Assembly: GCF_002995495.1 (NCBI RefSeq)
Contig: NZ_PVZV01000002.1
Location: 124,001 to 188,000, forward strand
Reading direction: 5' to 3'
Length of the DNA: 64,000 nucleotides
Origin: Actinocorallia populi
Lineage (GTDB): Bacteria; Actinomycetota; Actinomycetes; Streptosporangiales; Streptosporangiaceae
Shown here piece by piece: positions 25,560 to 35,420 of this stretch. Both the position numbers and the translations under genes were made by a program. Under the pieces are notes generated by a model. It saw nothing but the letters and a program-made list of their open reading frames with translations, was not told the origin of the DNA and searched no databases. Positions within the stretch are counted from its first letter, which is position 1. Each line of letters starts with the position of its first letter.

Positions 25560-26618
25560 TCAAGAACTTTCGATACGGGTGGCCGTGCCGTCCTCGGCGA
25601 TCACGGCGACCTTCTGCCGTTCTTTTTCCTGCTTGTCAGATTTATCTGACTTTGCGTCCTTCTCGGACTTGTCAGTCTTGTCGGGGCTGCTGGCCTTGGC
25701 GGGGACCAGCGCGGCGAACCGGAGGCTGCTGAACACGTGCAGCTCCCGCCCGGTGAGCTCCCCGGCGGCCAGATGGGCGAGTTCGCCGGGGACGTCCAGC
25801 GGGCCCTCCTCCTTCTGGGTGAGGCTCACGTCGCGCGTCAGCGAGTACAGGACCAGGCAGCCGCCGTCCTCGGTGCGCAGCGGGAAGACCGGCTGGGAGG
25901 TGGCGGTGAACATGCTGGTGTACGCCAGCCCCTCCTTGGCCGCCTTCTTGGCCGCCTTCTCCTTCTCGGTGTAGTAGCCCGTGGTGTACGGGCCGGCCTT
26001 CAGCACCCGTGCCGAGTAGCTGCCCGGGCCGTCCTCGGCCACGGCGGCCTGCGGCGGGGCGACCAGCGAAGGGGCGATCAGCACGCTCTGGTCCTCGGGG
26101 GGCAGGGCGGCGGCGTAGCCGTCGGCGTCGATCTCGACCTTGGGGGGTTTGACGCCCCGGTCGGGGACCGCGAGCAGGCTGAGCCGCCACCTGGCCTCCG
26201 CGGAGGATCTGACGAAGGCCATCAGGGCGGTCTCGCGGCCGCGGGGGGCCGAGGCGACGAACCACTGCGGGTAGCCGTCCAGCCGCGGCACCCACAAAGT
26301 CGGCCTGCCGTAGGAGTGCCGGGCCACCGGCACGCCGGCCGCGGCCGCCTTCCGGTACTCCGCGGCGGTCACCGCGCGCTGCGAGTCGGCCGCCCAGGCC
26401 AGGGCCAGCCGCTCGTCGCCCGACGCGCGGGCCAGGTCGTCGTTGACCGTCCAGAGCGTGAAGGCGCGGGCCGCGCTCTGGGGCGTCAGCGGCACGTCGG
26501 AGCTGGTGGTGGCGATCGCCACCGGGCGGGCGTCGCGAGGGCGCTCCGGTTCGGCGCTGCACCCCGCGCCCAGCAGGAGAAGCGGCAGCACGGCGGCCAC
26601 CGTCGCTGTCGTTCGCAC
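25560..26618 (-). CDS. lipoprotein, tandem paralogue with charged C-terminal insert
   Basis: A 352-residue lipoprotein starting VRTTATVAAVLPLLLLGAGCSAEP (lipobox LGAGC, Cys20). GTG 26618 is chosen because GGGGAG lies 5 nt upstream and the paralogue aligns from there; a GTG 6 codons further upstream lacks support. Shared blocks with 24545-25486: LWVPRLDGYPQWFVA, FTATSQPVFPLRTEDGGCLVLY and a GELAHLAAGELTGRELHVFSSL segment. Unlike the paralogue, it has a low-complexity K/D/S/E insert (25 residues beginning DKTDKSEKDAKSDKSDK) before the last strand. Function unknown. Confidence 0.85.
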   Translation of the reverse strand: MRTTATVAAVLPLLLLGAGCSAEPERPRDARPVAIATTSSDVPLTPQSAARAFTLWTVNDDLARASGDERLALAWAADSQRAVTAAEYRKAAAAGVPVARHSYGRPTLWVPRLDGYPQWFVASAPRGRETALMAFVRSSAEARWRLSLLAVPDRGVKPPKVEIDADGYAAALPPEDQSVLIAPSLVAPPQAAVAEDGPGSYSARVLKAGPYTTGYYTEKEKAAKKAAKEGLAYTSMFTATSQPVFPLRTEDGGCLVLYSLTRDVSLTQKEEGPLDVPGELAHLAAGELTGRELHVFSSLRFAALVPAKASSPDKTDKSEKDAKSDKSDKQEKERQKVAVIAEDGTATRIESS

Positions 26619-26773
26619 TGGCGCTCCCCGGTTCACTGTCGCTCCACGAGTCGTTCAACGCACGTTAGCGCGCGTCCGGCCACGATGAAGTGCGGGCAAG
26701 CGCACGTTTCATGTGGATGCTGGCGCTTGATTGTGCCATCACCCATCCTGCTCAGGTGGCCATGCCCAGCCGA

Positions 26774-26785
26774 TAGGCTGGTCGG

Positions 26786-26786
<1 letters not shown>
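26774..26786 (+). promoter_or_regulatory. leaderless prfB promoter -10
   Basis: TAGGCT (26774-26779) lies 6 nt before the GTG start, so transcription probably begins at the start codon. No SD is visible upstream of the GTG. Confidence 0.55.
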
Positions 26787-27901
<1,115 letters not shown>

Positions 27902-27910
27902 AACGGCCGG

Positions 27911-27957
27911 CCGGACAAGGCGACAATTCTGTCCGCTTTGTCCGGTTTATTGTTTTC
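27911..27957 (+). terminator. intrinsic terminator after prfB
   Basis: CCGGACAA (27911-27918) pairs with TTGTCCGG (27938-27945), followed by TTTATTGTTTTC. A T-rich tail is unusual in this GC-rich window, so the call is good. Confidence 0.8.
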
Positions 27958-27987
27958 GGTCGATCGGGTGGCGGGCGGGCCCCGGGC

Positions 27988-28176
27988 TCACCCCAGGTGC
28001 GGTGCCAGCAGGCTGAACGTCAAGATCAGGACCAGGGCCGCGATGACCGCCAGCTGCTGGGGTGTGAGGGGCCCCTGGGATCGGTGGAACCGGCTCCGGG
28101 CGGCCCGGCAGCTGGGGCAGCGCCCCTCTTCCACAGGGCCCGCGCAGTAGGCGCAGATCAGGTGATCGCAGCTCAT
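27988..28176 (-). CDS. small zinc-ribbon membrane protein
   Basis: A 62-residue protein: [25 protein letters not shown] carries two CxxC pairs (C8/C11 and C20/C23), forming a zinc ribbon. A C-terminal TM follows (about 41-58, [19 protein letters not shown]). ATG 28176 is favoured by AAGGAG 7 nt upstream over a longer start at 28278. Small genes of this type are common beside ftsE in actinobacteria (from memory); the function is unknown. Confidence 0.75.
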   Translation of the reverse strand: MSCDHLICAYCAGPVEEGRCPSCRAARSRFHRSQGPLTPQQLAVIAALVLILTFSLLAPHLG

Positions 28177-28240
28177 GATGCGCTCCTTGATCCGAGTGTC
28201 CGACCGATGTCCCGAAGAGGGACTATCCATGCCAGTGTCA

Positions 28241-28302
28241 CCCCTAGACTGCTCCAGAGCCAACTCCGAGGGGGACACCGTGGCCCATCAGCCCCTAGAC
28301 TG
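28241..28302 (+). promoter_or_regulatory. duplicated promoter-like box upstream of ftsE
   Basis: CCCCTAGACTG occurs twice, at 28241-28251 and 28292-28302, 51 bp apart. Each contains TAGACT, a good actinobacterial -10. The second copy lies inside the mini-ORF 28280-28324, so transcripts from the upstream copy would carry the mini-ORF and those from the downstream copy would not. Confidence 0.45.
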
Positions 28303-28324
28303 GCGCACCGTGATGCAGCCGTGA
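28280..28324 (+). CDS. 14-codon leader ORF ([14 protein letters not shown]) overlapping the ftsE start
   Basis: GTG 28280 is preceded by GAGGGGG at 5-nt spacing, a stronger SD than any near ftsE. Its TGA (28322-28324) overlaps the ftsE GTG (28321-28323) as GTGA. Reinitiation from this ORF would explain how ftsE, which lacks an SD, is translated. Confidence 0.5.
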   Translation: MAHQPLDWRTVMQP

Positions 28325-29010
28325 TTAATTTCGACAACGTCACCAAGGTCTACCCGAACCAGAACCGGCCGTCCCTCCAGCATTGCAACGTCGCCGTTGA
28401 AAAAGGCGAATTCGTCTTCCTGGTGGGTCCGTCGGGGTCGGGCAAGTCGACCTTCCTCCGCCTGATCCTCAAGGAGGAGCGGCCGACGCAGGGTCACGTC
28501 TACGTGGCCGGCAAAGACCTCAACAAGCTGACGAACTGGAAAGTTCCCCATCTCCGGCGCCGGATCGGCTGCGTCTTCCAGGACTTCCGCCTGCTGCCCA
28601 ACAAGAACGTCTTCGAGAACGTGGCCTTCGCGCTCGAGGTCATCGGCAAGCCGCGCCGCTTCATCTCCAAGGTGGTGCCCGAGGTCATCGACCTGGTCGG
28701 CCTGGAGGGCAAGCAGCAGCGCATGCCCGACGAGCTGTCCGGCGGCGAGCAGCAGCGGGTCGCGATCGCCCGCGCGTTCGTGAACCGGCCCATGATCCTG
28801 CTGGCGGACGAGCCGACCGGGAACATCGACCCGGCCACCTCCATCGGCATCATGAAGGTCCTCGACCGGATCAACCGGACCGGCACCACGGTGGTCATGG
28901 CCACCCACGACGCCGCGATCGTGGACGCCTTCCGCAAGCGGGTCGTGGAGCTCGAGGACGGCAGGGTCGTGCGAGACCAGTCGCGCGGCGTCTACGGCCA
29001 GGCCTACTAA
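28321..29010 (+). CDS. ftsE: cell division ATP-binding protein FtsE
   Basis: A 229-residue ABC ATPase: Walker [10 protein letters not shown]-loop [19 protein letters not shown] (FtsE-type), signature LSGGEQQR, Walker [11 protein letters not shown]-loop ATHD. With FtsX it forms the membrane complex that activates peptidoglycan hydrolases at the septum. The GTG start ([12 protein letters not shown]) has no SD and overlaps the stop of a 14-codon leader ORF. ftsX follows 8 nt later. Confidence 0.97.
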   Translation: MINFDNVTKVYPNQNRPSLQHCNVAVEKGEFVFLVGPSGSGKSTFLRLILKEERPTQGHVYVAGKDLNKLTNWKVPHLRRRIGCVFQDFRLLPNKNVFENVAFALEVIGKPRRFISKVVPEVIDLVGLEGKQQRMPDELSGGEQQRVAIARAFVNRPMILLADEPTGNIDPATSIGIMKVLDRINRTGTTVVMATHDAAIVDAFRKRVVELEDGRVVRDQSRGVYGQAY

Positions 29011-29018
29011 GGATTGCG

Positions 29019-29924
29019 ATGAGACTGCATTTCGTCTTCCAGGAGATCTGGATCGGCCTGCGCCGCAACCTGACGATGACGATCTCGCTCATCATCACGG
29101 TCGCGATCGCCATGGCGCTGTTCGGCACCGGCATGCTCCTGAAGAGGCAGGTCGACTCGTCCAAGAGCTACTGGTACGACAAGGTCAACGTCTCGATCTA
29201 CCTGTGCTCCAAGAACAGCTCCAACACCGGCTGCGCCAAGAAGGACGCCACGGAGCAGCAGCGCCAAGAGCTGACCGCGACCCTGCAGGACCTCCCCGAG
29301 GTCTCCGCGGTGGAGTACGAGAGCAAAGAGGACGCCTACGAGCGGTTCCAGACGCTCTTCTCCAACACCCCGGGCTTCATCGCCGCCACCAAGGAAGGCG
29401 ACATCCCCGACTCGCTGCGGGTGCGGCTGAAGGACCCCTCGAAGTTCACCACGGTGATCAGCGCGGCGGAGAACTCCCCGGGCGTCGACCAGATCGTCAA
29501 CGAGCGCGAACTGCTGGAGAAGCTCTTCAAGATCCTGGACGGCCTGCAGTGGGCGGCCCTGTTCCTGGCGCTGATCCAGGTGTTCGCCGCGGTCCTGCTG
29601 GTCGGCAACACCGTGCGGCTGTCGGCGTTCAACCGGCGGCGGGAGACCGGCATCATGCGGCTGGTCGGCGCGTCGAACATGTACATCCAGCTGCCCTTCA
29701 TCCTGGAGGGAGCGATCGCGGGCCTGGCAGGCGGCCTGATCGCCGCGGTCCTGCTGGTGGGCAGCAAGCTCCTGCTGATCGACACGCTCCAGGAGTCGCT
29801 GCAGTTCGCCACCCAGCTCACCTGGACCCAGGTGATCGGGGTCATCATCTTCTCGATCGCGGTGGGCGTGCTGCTGTGCGCGGGTGCGTCGTTCCTCACC
29901 CTGCGGCGCTATCTGAAGATTTAA
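29019..29924 (+). CDS. ftsX: cell division permease-like protein FtsX
   Basis: A 301-residue FtsX: N-terminal TM (about 21-41), a large external domain (about 45-165) with a Cys pair (LCSKNSSNTGCAKK) and the LRVRLKDPSKF segment, then three TMs with the FtsX core (ALIQVFAAVLLVGNTVRLSAFNRRRETGIMRLVGAS). It passes the FtsE ATPase cycle to an external NlpC/P60-type hydrolase partner. Length is normal. The hydrolase partner is not adjacent; an S41 peptidase follows instead. Confidence 0.96.
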   Translation: MRLHFVFQEIWIGLRRNLTMTISLIITVAIAMALFGTGMLLKRQVDSSKSYWYDKVNVSIYLCSKNSSNTGCAKKDATEQQRQELTATLQDLPEVSAVEYESKEDAYERFQTLFSNTPGFIAATKEGDIPDSLRVRLKDPSKFTTVISAAENSPGVDQIVNERELLEKLFKILDGLQWAALFLALIQVFAAVLLVGNTVRLSAFNRRRETGIMRLVGASNMYIQLPFILEGAIAGLAGGLIAAVLLVGSKLLLIDTLQESLQFATQLTWTQVIGVIIFSIAVGVLLCAGASFLTLRRYLKI

Positions 29925-29933
29925 GCTGCTGAG

Positions 29934-30839
29934 GTGACCAGTTGGTCCCGTAGCAGGAGACCTCGCAGGTGGTACCGCGGGGCGGCCGTCATGGCCGCCC
30001 TGCTCTCGGCCTACGGTCTGGGAGCGGCGACGGCGGACACCGCGCCCTCCCGGATCGAGCCCGCGTCCCACGACGACGGGCTGCTGGAGGAGGCCACCGA
30101 CCGCATCGCCACCTCCGCCGACCAGCCCGTCTCCCGCGCGGAGCTGCGCGAGGCGGCCATCAGCGGCATGCTGCGCAGCCTCGGCGATCCCTGGGCCCGG
30201 TACTACCCGCCGCAGGAGTACGACGACTTCACCGGCTGGCTCAACGGCGACCGCAAGACCGTGCGGCCCGAACCGCAGCGCGGCGACGTGGTCGTCGACC
30301 GCCTGGAGCGGCTGACCGTCGTGCGGGTGGCGGTGTTCACCCGCGGGACGGGCGCCCAGGTGCGGGCGGGCGTGGCCGGCAGCCGGGCGGTCCTGCTCGA
30401 CCTGCGCGGCAACCCCGGAGGGCTGCTGGACGAGGCGGTGGACACCGCCTCGGCGTTCCTGGAGTCCGGGCCCGTGGTGACCTACGAGCGCCGCGGCGAG
30501 CCCGCCAAGGTGATCAGTGTCACTTCGCCCGGCGATTCCCGCGTCCCGGTCGTCGTACTGGTGGACAAGGGCACCGCGAGCGCCGCCGAGATCGTCGTGG
30601 GAGCACTGCGCGACCGGGACCGGGCGGTGATCGTAGGATCGGCTACCTTCGGGAAGGGCACCGTGCAGGAACCGGTACGCCTGTCCGACGGATCGGCGGT
30701 GGAGCTGACGGTCGGGCGGTACCTCACTCCGGCGGGCCATAATCTCGAAGGCGTCGGGATAGAGCCGGACATCACGGCCGGCTCGTCCGACGCCGAAGGA
30801 CGGGGACGGGCCGTGCTGGACGGGCTGACCGGATCATAG
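29934..30839 (+). CDS. PDZ-less S41 (C-terminal processing) peptidase
   Basis: A 301-residue secreted or membrane-anchored protease. There is an N-terminal TM/signal (about 16-34), then the CtpA cap start ([26 protein letters not shown]), then directly the catalytic core: [37 protein letters not shown] (Ser216) and [13 protein letters not shown] (Lys241), so the Ser/Lys dyad is intact. The PDZ domain expected between about 100 and 125 is missing (about 80 residues shorter than usual CtpA). It sits between ftsX and smpB as in other actinobacteria. Confidence 0.88.
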   Translation: MTSWSRSRRPRRWYRGAAVMAALLSAYGLGAATADTAPSRIEPASHDDGLLEEATDRIATSADQPVSRAELREAAISGMLRSLGDPWARYYPPQEYDDFTGWLNGDRKTVRPEPQRGDVVVDRLERLTVVRVAVFTRGTGAQVRAGVAGSRAVLLDLRGNPGGLLDEAVDTASAFLESGPVVTYERRGEPAKVISVTSPGDSRVPVVVLVDKGTASAAEIVVGALRDRDRAVIVGSATFGKGTVQEPVRLSDGSAVELTVGRYLTPAGHNLEGVGIEPDITAGSSDAEGRGRAVLDGLTGS

Positions 30840-30858
30840 GCAGGGGAGAGACAGGACA

Positions 30859-31335
30859 GTGCCTCGCGAGAAGGGCCAGAAGTACATCGCCCAGAACAAG
30901 AAGGCGCGTCACGACTACCACATCGAGGACACCTGGGAAGCGGGCATGGTGCTGACCGGGACCGAGGTGAAGTCGCTGCGGCAGGGCCGGGCGTCCCTGG
31001 TCGACGGCTACGCCGCGGTGGACGGGCACGGCGAGGTCTACCTCTACAACGTGCACATCCCCGAGTACTCACAGGGGACCTGGACCAACCACAGCGCGCG
31101 GCGCACCCGCAAGCTCCTGCTCAACCGGCGGGAGATCGACAAGATCGTCAAAGAGGGCAGTGAGCCCGGATTGACGCTGATCCCGCTTTCCCTGTATTTC
31201 AAGGACGGCAGGGCCAAGGTCGAGATCGCTCTCGCCCGGGGCAAGAAGGCGTACGACAAACGGCAGACCATTGCCAAGCGCGACGCGGACCGGGAGATGG
31301 CCCGGGCGCTGCGCGCACGGAACCGGGGTCGGTGA
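30859..31335 (+). CDS. smpB: SsrA-binding protein SmpB
   Basis: A 158-residue OB-fold protein with [40 protein letters not shown] and the C-terminal basic tail [30 protein letters not shown] that probes the mRNA channel. It delivers tmRNA to stalled ribosomes. The GTG start follows GGGGAGAGACAGGAC. The tmRNA gene lies 2 kb downstream (33407), separated only by a pseudo-PBP gene whose start overlaps the smpB stop (GTGA, 31332-31335). Confidence 0.97.
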   Translation: MPREKGQKYIAQNKKARHDYHIEDTWEAGMVLTGTEVKSLRQGRASLVDGYAAVDGHGEVYLYNVHIPEYSQGTWTNHSARRTRKLLLNRREIDKIVKEGSEPGLTLIPLSLYFKDGRAKVEIALARGKKAYDKRQTIAKRDADREMARALRARNRGR

Positions 31336-33317
31336 AGGTGAGCAGGACGCGCAGGATCGTCGCGGCTTCGACGGGCGGGGCGCTGCTGCTGGGCATGCTC
31401 TCCGCCTGCGCGCAGTCCTCCCCGTTCACCACGGTCAAGGACTTCCTCGTGGCCTGGCAGGTCGAGAACTACGAGGCCGCCGCCGGACACACCACCGGTG
31501 ACCCCGAGGCCGTCGTCAAGGCGCTGGAGGGCGTCAGGACCCAGCTCGACGCCGCCTCGCTGCGGCTGCGGCTCAGGGCCGAGAGCACCCCCGGCATGCC
31601 CGACGACGAGGGGCGCATCGAGAAGTTCTCCGACACCCGCGCCCAGGCCAGGTTCCAGATCCGCATCGACCTCGGCGAGAACGGCAGGCCGCTGGAGTAC
31701 CAGGGCCAGATGGCGCTCCAGCGCATCGGCGGCACCTGGAAGGTCGTCTGGAGCCCCTCGGTCATCCACCCGGACCTGCGCGAGGGGGAGCGGCTCGCGG
31801 TGGTCAACGAGTCGCCCCAGCGGCAGCTCATCCAGGACAACAAGGGCCGTCCGCTGCTCGAGGCCGTCCGGACCGAGGTGTTCGGCGTCGTGCCCGAACG
31901 GCTCCGCAACCTCGACACCGTCGTCAAGCGCATCGGCGAGATCACCGACCAGGACCGCGACCGGCTCAAGGGCCGCATCCTGTCCGCCCCGCCCAAGGCC
32001 TTCCTGCAACTGGCCGAGTTCCCCCAGGGCAGCCCCGAGGCGCTGAAACTGCGCAACGTGGCCGGCCTGGAGCAGCAGGTCAAGGCCCGGCCCACCCGGC
32101 CGCTGCAGGCCGAGGAGCTGATCGGCCGGATCGGCCCCGCCACCACCGACGTCCTCAGCCTCGTCGGCGCCCCCTACCAGCCCGGCGACACCGTCGGCAC
32201 CTCCGGCCTGCAGCTGCTCTTCCAGCGCCGCCTGGCCGGCCTCCCCTCCGTCAAGGTCGTCATCCTCGGCGCCAACGGGGAGCGCCGCAAGGAGATCCGC
32301 GACTTCAGCGACGGCGAGGACCTGGCGGGCCACGACCCCACCGGCCTGGAGACCGCCGAAGCGCGCCCCGTGCGCACCACCCTCGACCGGGGGATCCAGT
32401 TCCAGGCCGAGAACGCGCTGAGCTCCCTGGGCGTCCCGGCCTCCCTGGTGACCGTGCGCAGCGAGACCGGAGAGATCCTGGCCGCGGCCAACCACGGCAC
32501 CGACGGCCAGAACCGCGCCTTCGAAGGGCTGTACGCGCCCGGCACCACCTTCAGCACCGTGCTGGCCGCCGCCTTGATCGGCCGGCAGGGCCAGAAGGCC
32601 GACACCGAGCAGGAGTGCACCGCCGAGGAGACCGTCGGCGGAGCCGTCTTCACCACCACCCAGCCCCGCACCCGCTCGACCCTCGGCCTGAACATCGCCA
32701 ACGGCTGCCGCACCGCCCTGGCGCAGGCCGGAGCCGGCCTCGACGGCGCCACGATCAACGCCGCCCTGCAGAAGTTCGGGCTCGTCGGCTCCGCCCCGTG
32801 GGAGCTGTCGAACGTCAAGAACCAGCGGGCGCAGGGACTGGCCACCGGCACCACCACCGAACGCGCCCAGCTGGCCGTCGGCGAAGGCGGCGTCAAGGTC
32901 AGCCCGCTGACCATGGCCCTGATCGCCGCCGCCGTCCAGAACGGCACCTGGAAGGGCCCCCTGCTCATCCGGGACCCGCAGCCGACCACCTCCCCGGCCC
33001 CCCAGTACATCGAGCCGAACACGCTCACCGAACTCCAGAACATCATGGTGACGGGGGTCCGGAAGGGCTCGGCCAAGGCGGCGGCCTCCGGCAGGAGGAA
33101 GTTCCAGCGCGGCATCTCCGCCCAGGCCACCGACACCCAGGGCAAGACCGTCTCCTGGTTCGTCGGGTACTACCAGAGCTCCGGCAGGGCCCTCGGCATC
33201 GCCATCGCCATCGAAGGCCAGGTCGACGCGGCCAAGATCGCCTCGGACTTCATCAACGCCCCCGCCCGGCCCCCGCAGGAGCCCGCCGCCACGCCCGGCG
33301 TCACCGCCCAGCCCTGA
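31332..33317 (+). CDS. penicillin-binding-protein-like lipoprotein with degenerate active site
   Basis: A 661-residue protein with the PBP2a/class B layout: lipobox LSAC (Cys26), NTF2-like MecA_N domain (about 30-150), PBP dimerisation domain (about 155-330) and transpeptidase fold (about 345-650). The three catalytic motifs are all lost: SxxK (usually PGSTFK) is PGTTFS (403-408), SxN (usually SCNTA) is GCRTA (458-462), and KTG is RGIS (593-596). It therefore probably cannot acylate beta-lactams or cross-link. A structural or sensory PBP is likely. GTG 31332 overlaps the smpB stop; GTG 31338 is an alternative. Confidence 0.88.
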   Translation: MKVSRTRRIVAASTGGALLLGMLSACAQSSPFTTVKDFLVAWQVENYEAAAGHTTGDPEAVVKALEGVRTQLDAASLRLRLRAESTPGMPDDEGRIEKFSDTRAQARFQIRIDLGENGRPLEYQGQMALQRIGGTWKVVWSPSVIHPDLREGERLAVVNESPQRQLIQDNKGRPLLEAVRTEVFGVVPERLRNLDTVVKRIGEITDQDRDRLKGRILSAPPKAFLQLAEFPQGSPEALKLRNVAGLEQQVKARPTRPLQAEELIGRIGPATTDVLSLVGAPYQPGDTVGTSGLQLLFQRRLAGLPSVKVVILGANGERRKEIRDFSDGEDLAGHDPTGLETAEARPVRTTLDRGIQFQAENALSSLGVPASLVTVRSETGEILAAANHGTDGQNRAFEGLYAPGTTFSTVLAAALIGRQGQKADTEQECTAEETVGGAVFTTTQPRTRSTLGLNIANGCRTALAQAGAGLDGATINAALQKFGLVGSAPWELSNVKNQRAQGLATGTTTERAQLAVGEGGVKVSPLTMALIAAAVQNGTWKGPLLIRDPQPTTSPAPQYIEPNTLTELQNIMVTGVRKGSAKAAASGRRKFQRGISAQATDTQGKTVSWFVGYYQSSGRALGIAIAIEGQVDAAKIASDFINAPARPPQEPAATPGVTAQP

Positions 33318-33353
33318 CCGTCCGCCGGAACCGGGCGGAAGGCCGGAATAACG

Positions 33354-33383
33354 TTGGCACCGGGACCGTTGACCGGATAGAGT
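33354..33383 (+). promoter_or_regulatory. promoter of ssrA
   Basis: TTGGCA (33354-33359), 18-bp spacer, TAGAGT (33378-33383) gives a start near 33390. The mature tmRNA 5' end at 33407 would then arise by RNase P cleavage. Confidence 0.5.
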
Positions 33384-33406
33384 TCAACCTGTTGACAACA
33401 GAACAT

Positions 33407-33775
33407 GGGGGTGACTGGTTTCGACTGCGGTAGTCGTGCCAGGAGAAGCGGGCCGAGGGGTGCGATTGCGACCTCGTTAATCCTGCGATCGCAAACCAAC
33501 AAGTGCCAACTCTAAGCGCACTGAGTTCGCCCTCGCCGCCTGAGCGAGTAGCGACTCTGTCGGCCTAGGAGAGTCTCCGACCTAGGATCCGGCATCGTTA
33601 GGAGACTCAACCTTCCCACCCGGTCGCGGGGCGGGAAGGGAAACCCAACAGCGACTGAGCCTGTCAGTGACTAGCCTGCGAGAGCACTGGGGCTGAGAAA
33701 GCGTCAAGCAAGGCTGCGCCCGGAGAAGACCTGACCCACTGCTGTAGGACCAGGGTTCGATTCCCTGCACCTCCA
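33407..33775 (+). ncRNA. ssrA: transfer-messenger RNA
   Basis: 5' GGGGGTGACTGGTTTCGAC is the tmRNA signature. The 3' end has the T-arm CAGGGTTCGATTCCCTG and acceptor CACCTCC-A pairing with GGGGGTG; CCA is not encoded. The resume codon is GCC at 33505 and the tag is ANSKRTEFALAA followed by TGA (33541-33543), ending in the proteolysis signal ALAA typical of actinobacteria. Pseudoknot stems are present (e.g. the GGGAAGG region near 33600-33650). It rescues stalled ribosomes with SmpB. I saw no duplicated 3' end or integrase that would mark an integrated element. Confidence 0.95.
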
Positions 33776-33782
33776 CGAACCG

Positions 33783-33835
33783 ACGACCCACCGTGTTCGC
33801 GCCCTTCGGGGCGCTTCCCGGTGGGTCGTTTCTTT
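33783..33835 (+). terminator. ssrA terminator with UUCG-capped inner stem
   Basis: Outer stem ACGACCCACCG (33783-33793) with CGGTGGGTCGT (33819-33829), inner stem GCGCCC-TTCG-GGGCGC (33799-33814), then TTCTTT. Good intrinsic terminator. Confidence 0.85.
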
Positions 33836-33922
33836 GTGCCGTCCGGGGGGCGACCCCCGGAGCCCCCGATGTGGGGGCTGCGCCCCCACGCCCCCCTGCG
33901 GTGGTTGCTGTGGGCTCTGGCT

Positions 33923-34020
33923 GGGGTGGAAGGGTGCTCGGTCGGGGTGGAAGTGTGCTCGGTCGGGTGGGAGTCTTCCCGGTCGGGTGGAGGTGTTCTC
34001 GCGCGGGGTGGAAGTGTTGT
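33923..34020. repeat. five-copy degenerate tandem repeat, about 20-bp unit
   Basis: Units begin near 33923, 33944, 33964, 33984 and 34004. The consensus is GGGGTGGAAGTGT-GCTCGGTC, with copies differing in the second half. It lies in the 325-bp gap between the tmRNA and the next gene, after a G/C-rich hairpin stretch (33840-33895). No coding role is apparent. Confidence 0.6.
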
Positions 34021-34087
34021 GGGTTTTGCCACGGGGGTTGGGCTAAGTTGTTATCGGCTTGCGGCGTCCTGAATCTTGATCTTCGCG

Positions 34088-34101
34088 TAATCTGTGCCGC
34101 A
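34088..34101 (+). promoter_or_regulatory. leaderless promoter -10
   Basis: TAATCT (34088-34093) lies 7 nt before the ATG at 34101. No SD is visible. Confidence 0.5.
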
Positions 34102-35345
34102 TGTCCGATCAGGGGGAACTTTCGGCGCGGCCGGAATACCGGGTCGAAGGTGGAGCCATGCAGCGGGAGAACGAAGGAAACGGGGCCGGAGCGCCTGTCG
34201 AGGGGCGTACCGGGCCGCAGCCTGTTTTTGCCGAACCTACGCAGTCAGGGGCGCATCCTGTGGTTCAGGGACCTGGGGATCCGGCGGAGTTCTCCGAGCC
34301 GGAGATCGGTAGGCCGGTGGCCGGAGGGCCCGCCTGGAACGGTCAGGGACGGGGTAACGGACAGGGTGAAAACCCTGGGCCGGCCCCCGGTGGCGGACAC
34401 CCCTCGGACGAGGCCGACTTCGGCGGGCTGGACGACGGCCCCGGGGTCGCGCAGTACGCGGGAGTGGACCTCTCGGGCCCGGCGGAACCCCCCAAGGCCG
34501 GAATCCCCAGCAGCGGGAACTGGCAGATGCCCGAATGGATGCGGGAAGAGACCGAGGCCAACCGGGCGGCGAGCACCGGAGCCGGGTTCGACGAGCAGGA
34601 GATGCGCCGGGACCGGTCGCGGACCTACCTGTTCGCCGGCATCGGAGCGGCGGCGGTCGCCGGGATCGTGGCGCTCGGGGTCTTCGTGCTCACCGGCGAC
34701 GGAAGCAGCGGCGAAGCCGAGGTGAAGGCGCGGCCGGGCGTCACCACGCCCAGTGCGGGGCCGGAAGACCGGACGGTGCTGCCGCCGCACAAGGAGCTGG
34801 CGGCCTTCCGGGGTACCGGATCGCCCGTCACCGGGATGTTCCCCGACCCCGAGTCCGGCCTGCAGGTGCCGCAGTTCGGCGGAGGCTGGGTCGAGCCGAA
34901 CAAGAAGAACAGGCTCGCCCAGTCGGGCTGGACCGGCCAGCAGATCCTGGTGACCGAGAAGAAGGGCACCCAGCTGTGGTACGGGTCCGTCCTGACCTCC
35001 CCGCTGGGACCGGTGGAACGGCGGATCTGGGACAAGGGCGGCAGCCTGGAGAAGAACGCCGTGGCGGTCGCCTCCAACCTGGAGGAGCGGCTGTACGGCT
35101 TCCCGCACGAGACCGCCGAGCTGGCCTCCCAGCCGCTGAAGGTCGACGGCCGTGACGGCTGGCTGGTCGCCCGCCACCTCAAGTACGACCGCAAGCCGAT
35201 CCGCGCCGGATCCGAGGTCGTGGCGATCGCGCTGATCGACACCGGCGAGCGCTACCCGTCGGTGCTGTTCGTCTCCCTGCCCGACACCCACAAGAAGCTG
35301 TGGCCGGACGTCAACACGGTGATCTCGCAGCTCAAGGTGGGTTGA
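34101..35345 (+). CDS. single-pass membrane protein, unknown function
   Basis: A 414-residue protein. The first 175 residues are polar, Gly/Pro/Glu-rich and likely disordered in the cytoplasm; one TM lies at about 176-197 (FAGIGAAAVAGIVALGVFVL); the external domain (about 225-414) contains WYGSVLTSPLGPVERRIW, GRDGWLVARHLKYD and a C-terminal VISQL helix. It resembles actinobacterial membrane proteins with an unannotated folded ectodomain. Transcription is probably leaderless. It stands alone between the tmRNA and the fused ACAD gene. Confidence 0.8.
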   Translation: MSDQGELSARPEYRVEGGAMQRENEGNGAGAPVEGRTGPQPVFAEPTQSGAHPVVQGPGDPAEFSEPEIGRPVAGGPAWNGQGRGNGQGENPGPAPGGGHPSDEADFGGLDDGPGVAQYAGVDLSGPAEPPKAGIPSSGNWQMPEWMREETEANRAASTGAGFDEQEMRRDRSRTYLFAGIGAAAVAGIVALGVFVLTGDGSSGEAEVKARPGVTTPSAGPEDRTVLPPHKELAAFRGTGSPVTGMFPDPESGLQVPQFGGGWVEPNKKNRLAQSGWTGQQILVTEKKGTQLWYGSVLTSPLGPVERRIWDKGGSLEKNAVAVASNLEERLYGFPHETAELASQPLKVDGRDGWLVARHLKYDRKPIRAGSEVVAIALIDTGERYPSVLFVSLPDTHKKLWPDVNTVISQLKVG

Positions 35346-35368
35346 GCGGCCCGGCCGCCGAACAGAAC

Positions 35369-35381
35369 CGAATTCCATTCT
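35369..35381. promoter_or_regulatory. third TetR-type operator, at the fused ACAD promoter
   Basis: CGAATTCCATTCT matches the 2708-2720 operator at 10 of 13 positions (GAAT-N3-ATTC core) and, as there, ends 2 nt before a -10 (TAATCT, 35384-35389). Confidence 0.5.
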
Positions 35382-35420
35382 AGTAATCTCTCCTTACCCC
35401 CGAGGTGAGGAGAGATCCCC

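Noticed and set aside
33407-33775. ssrA as integration site of a mobile element
   Set aside because: No integrase and no second copy of the tmRNA 3' end within the window.
33793-34725. 310-codon open frame across the tandem repeat
   Set aside because: Starts inside the ssrA terminator and runs out of frame through the following real gene; no domain or SD.
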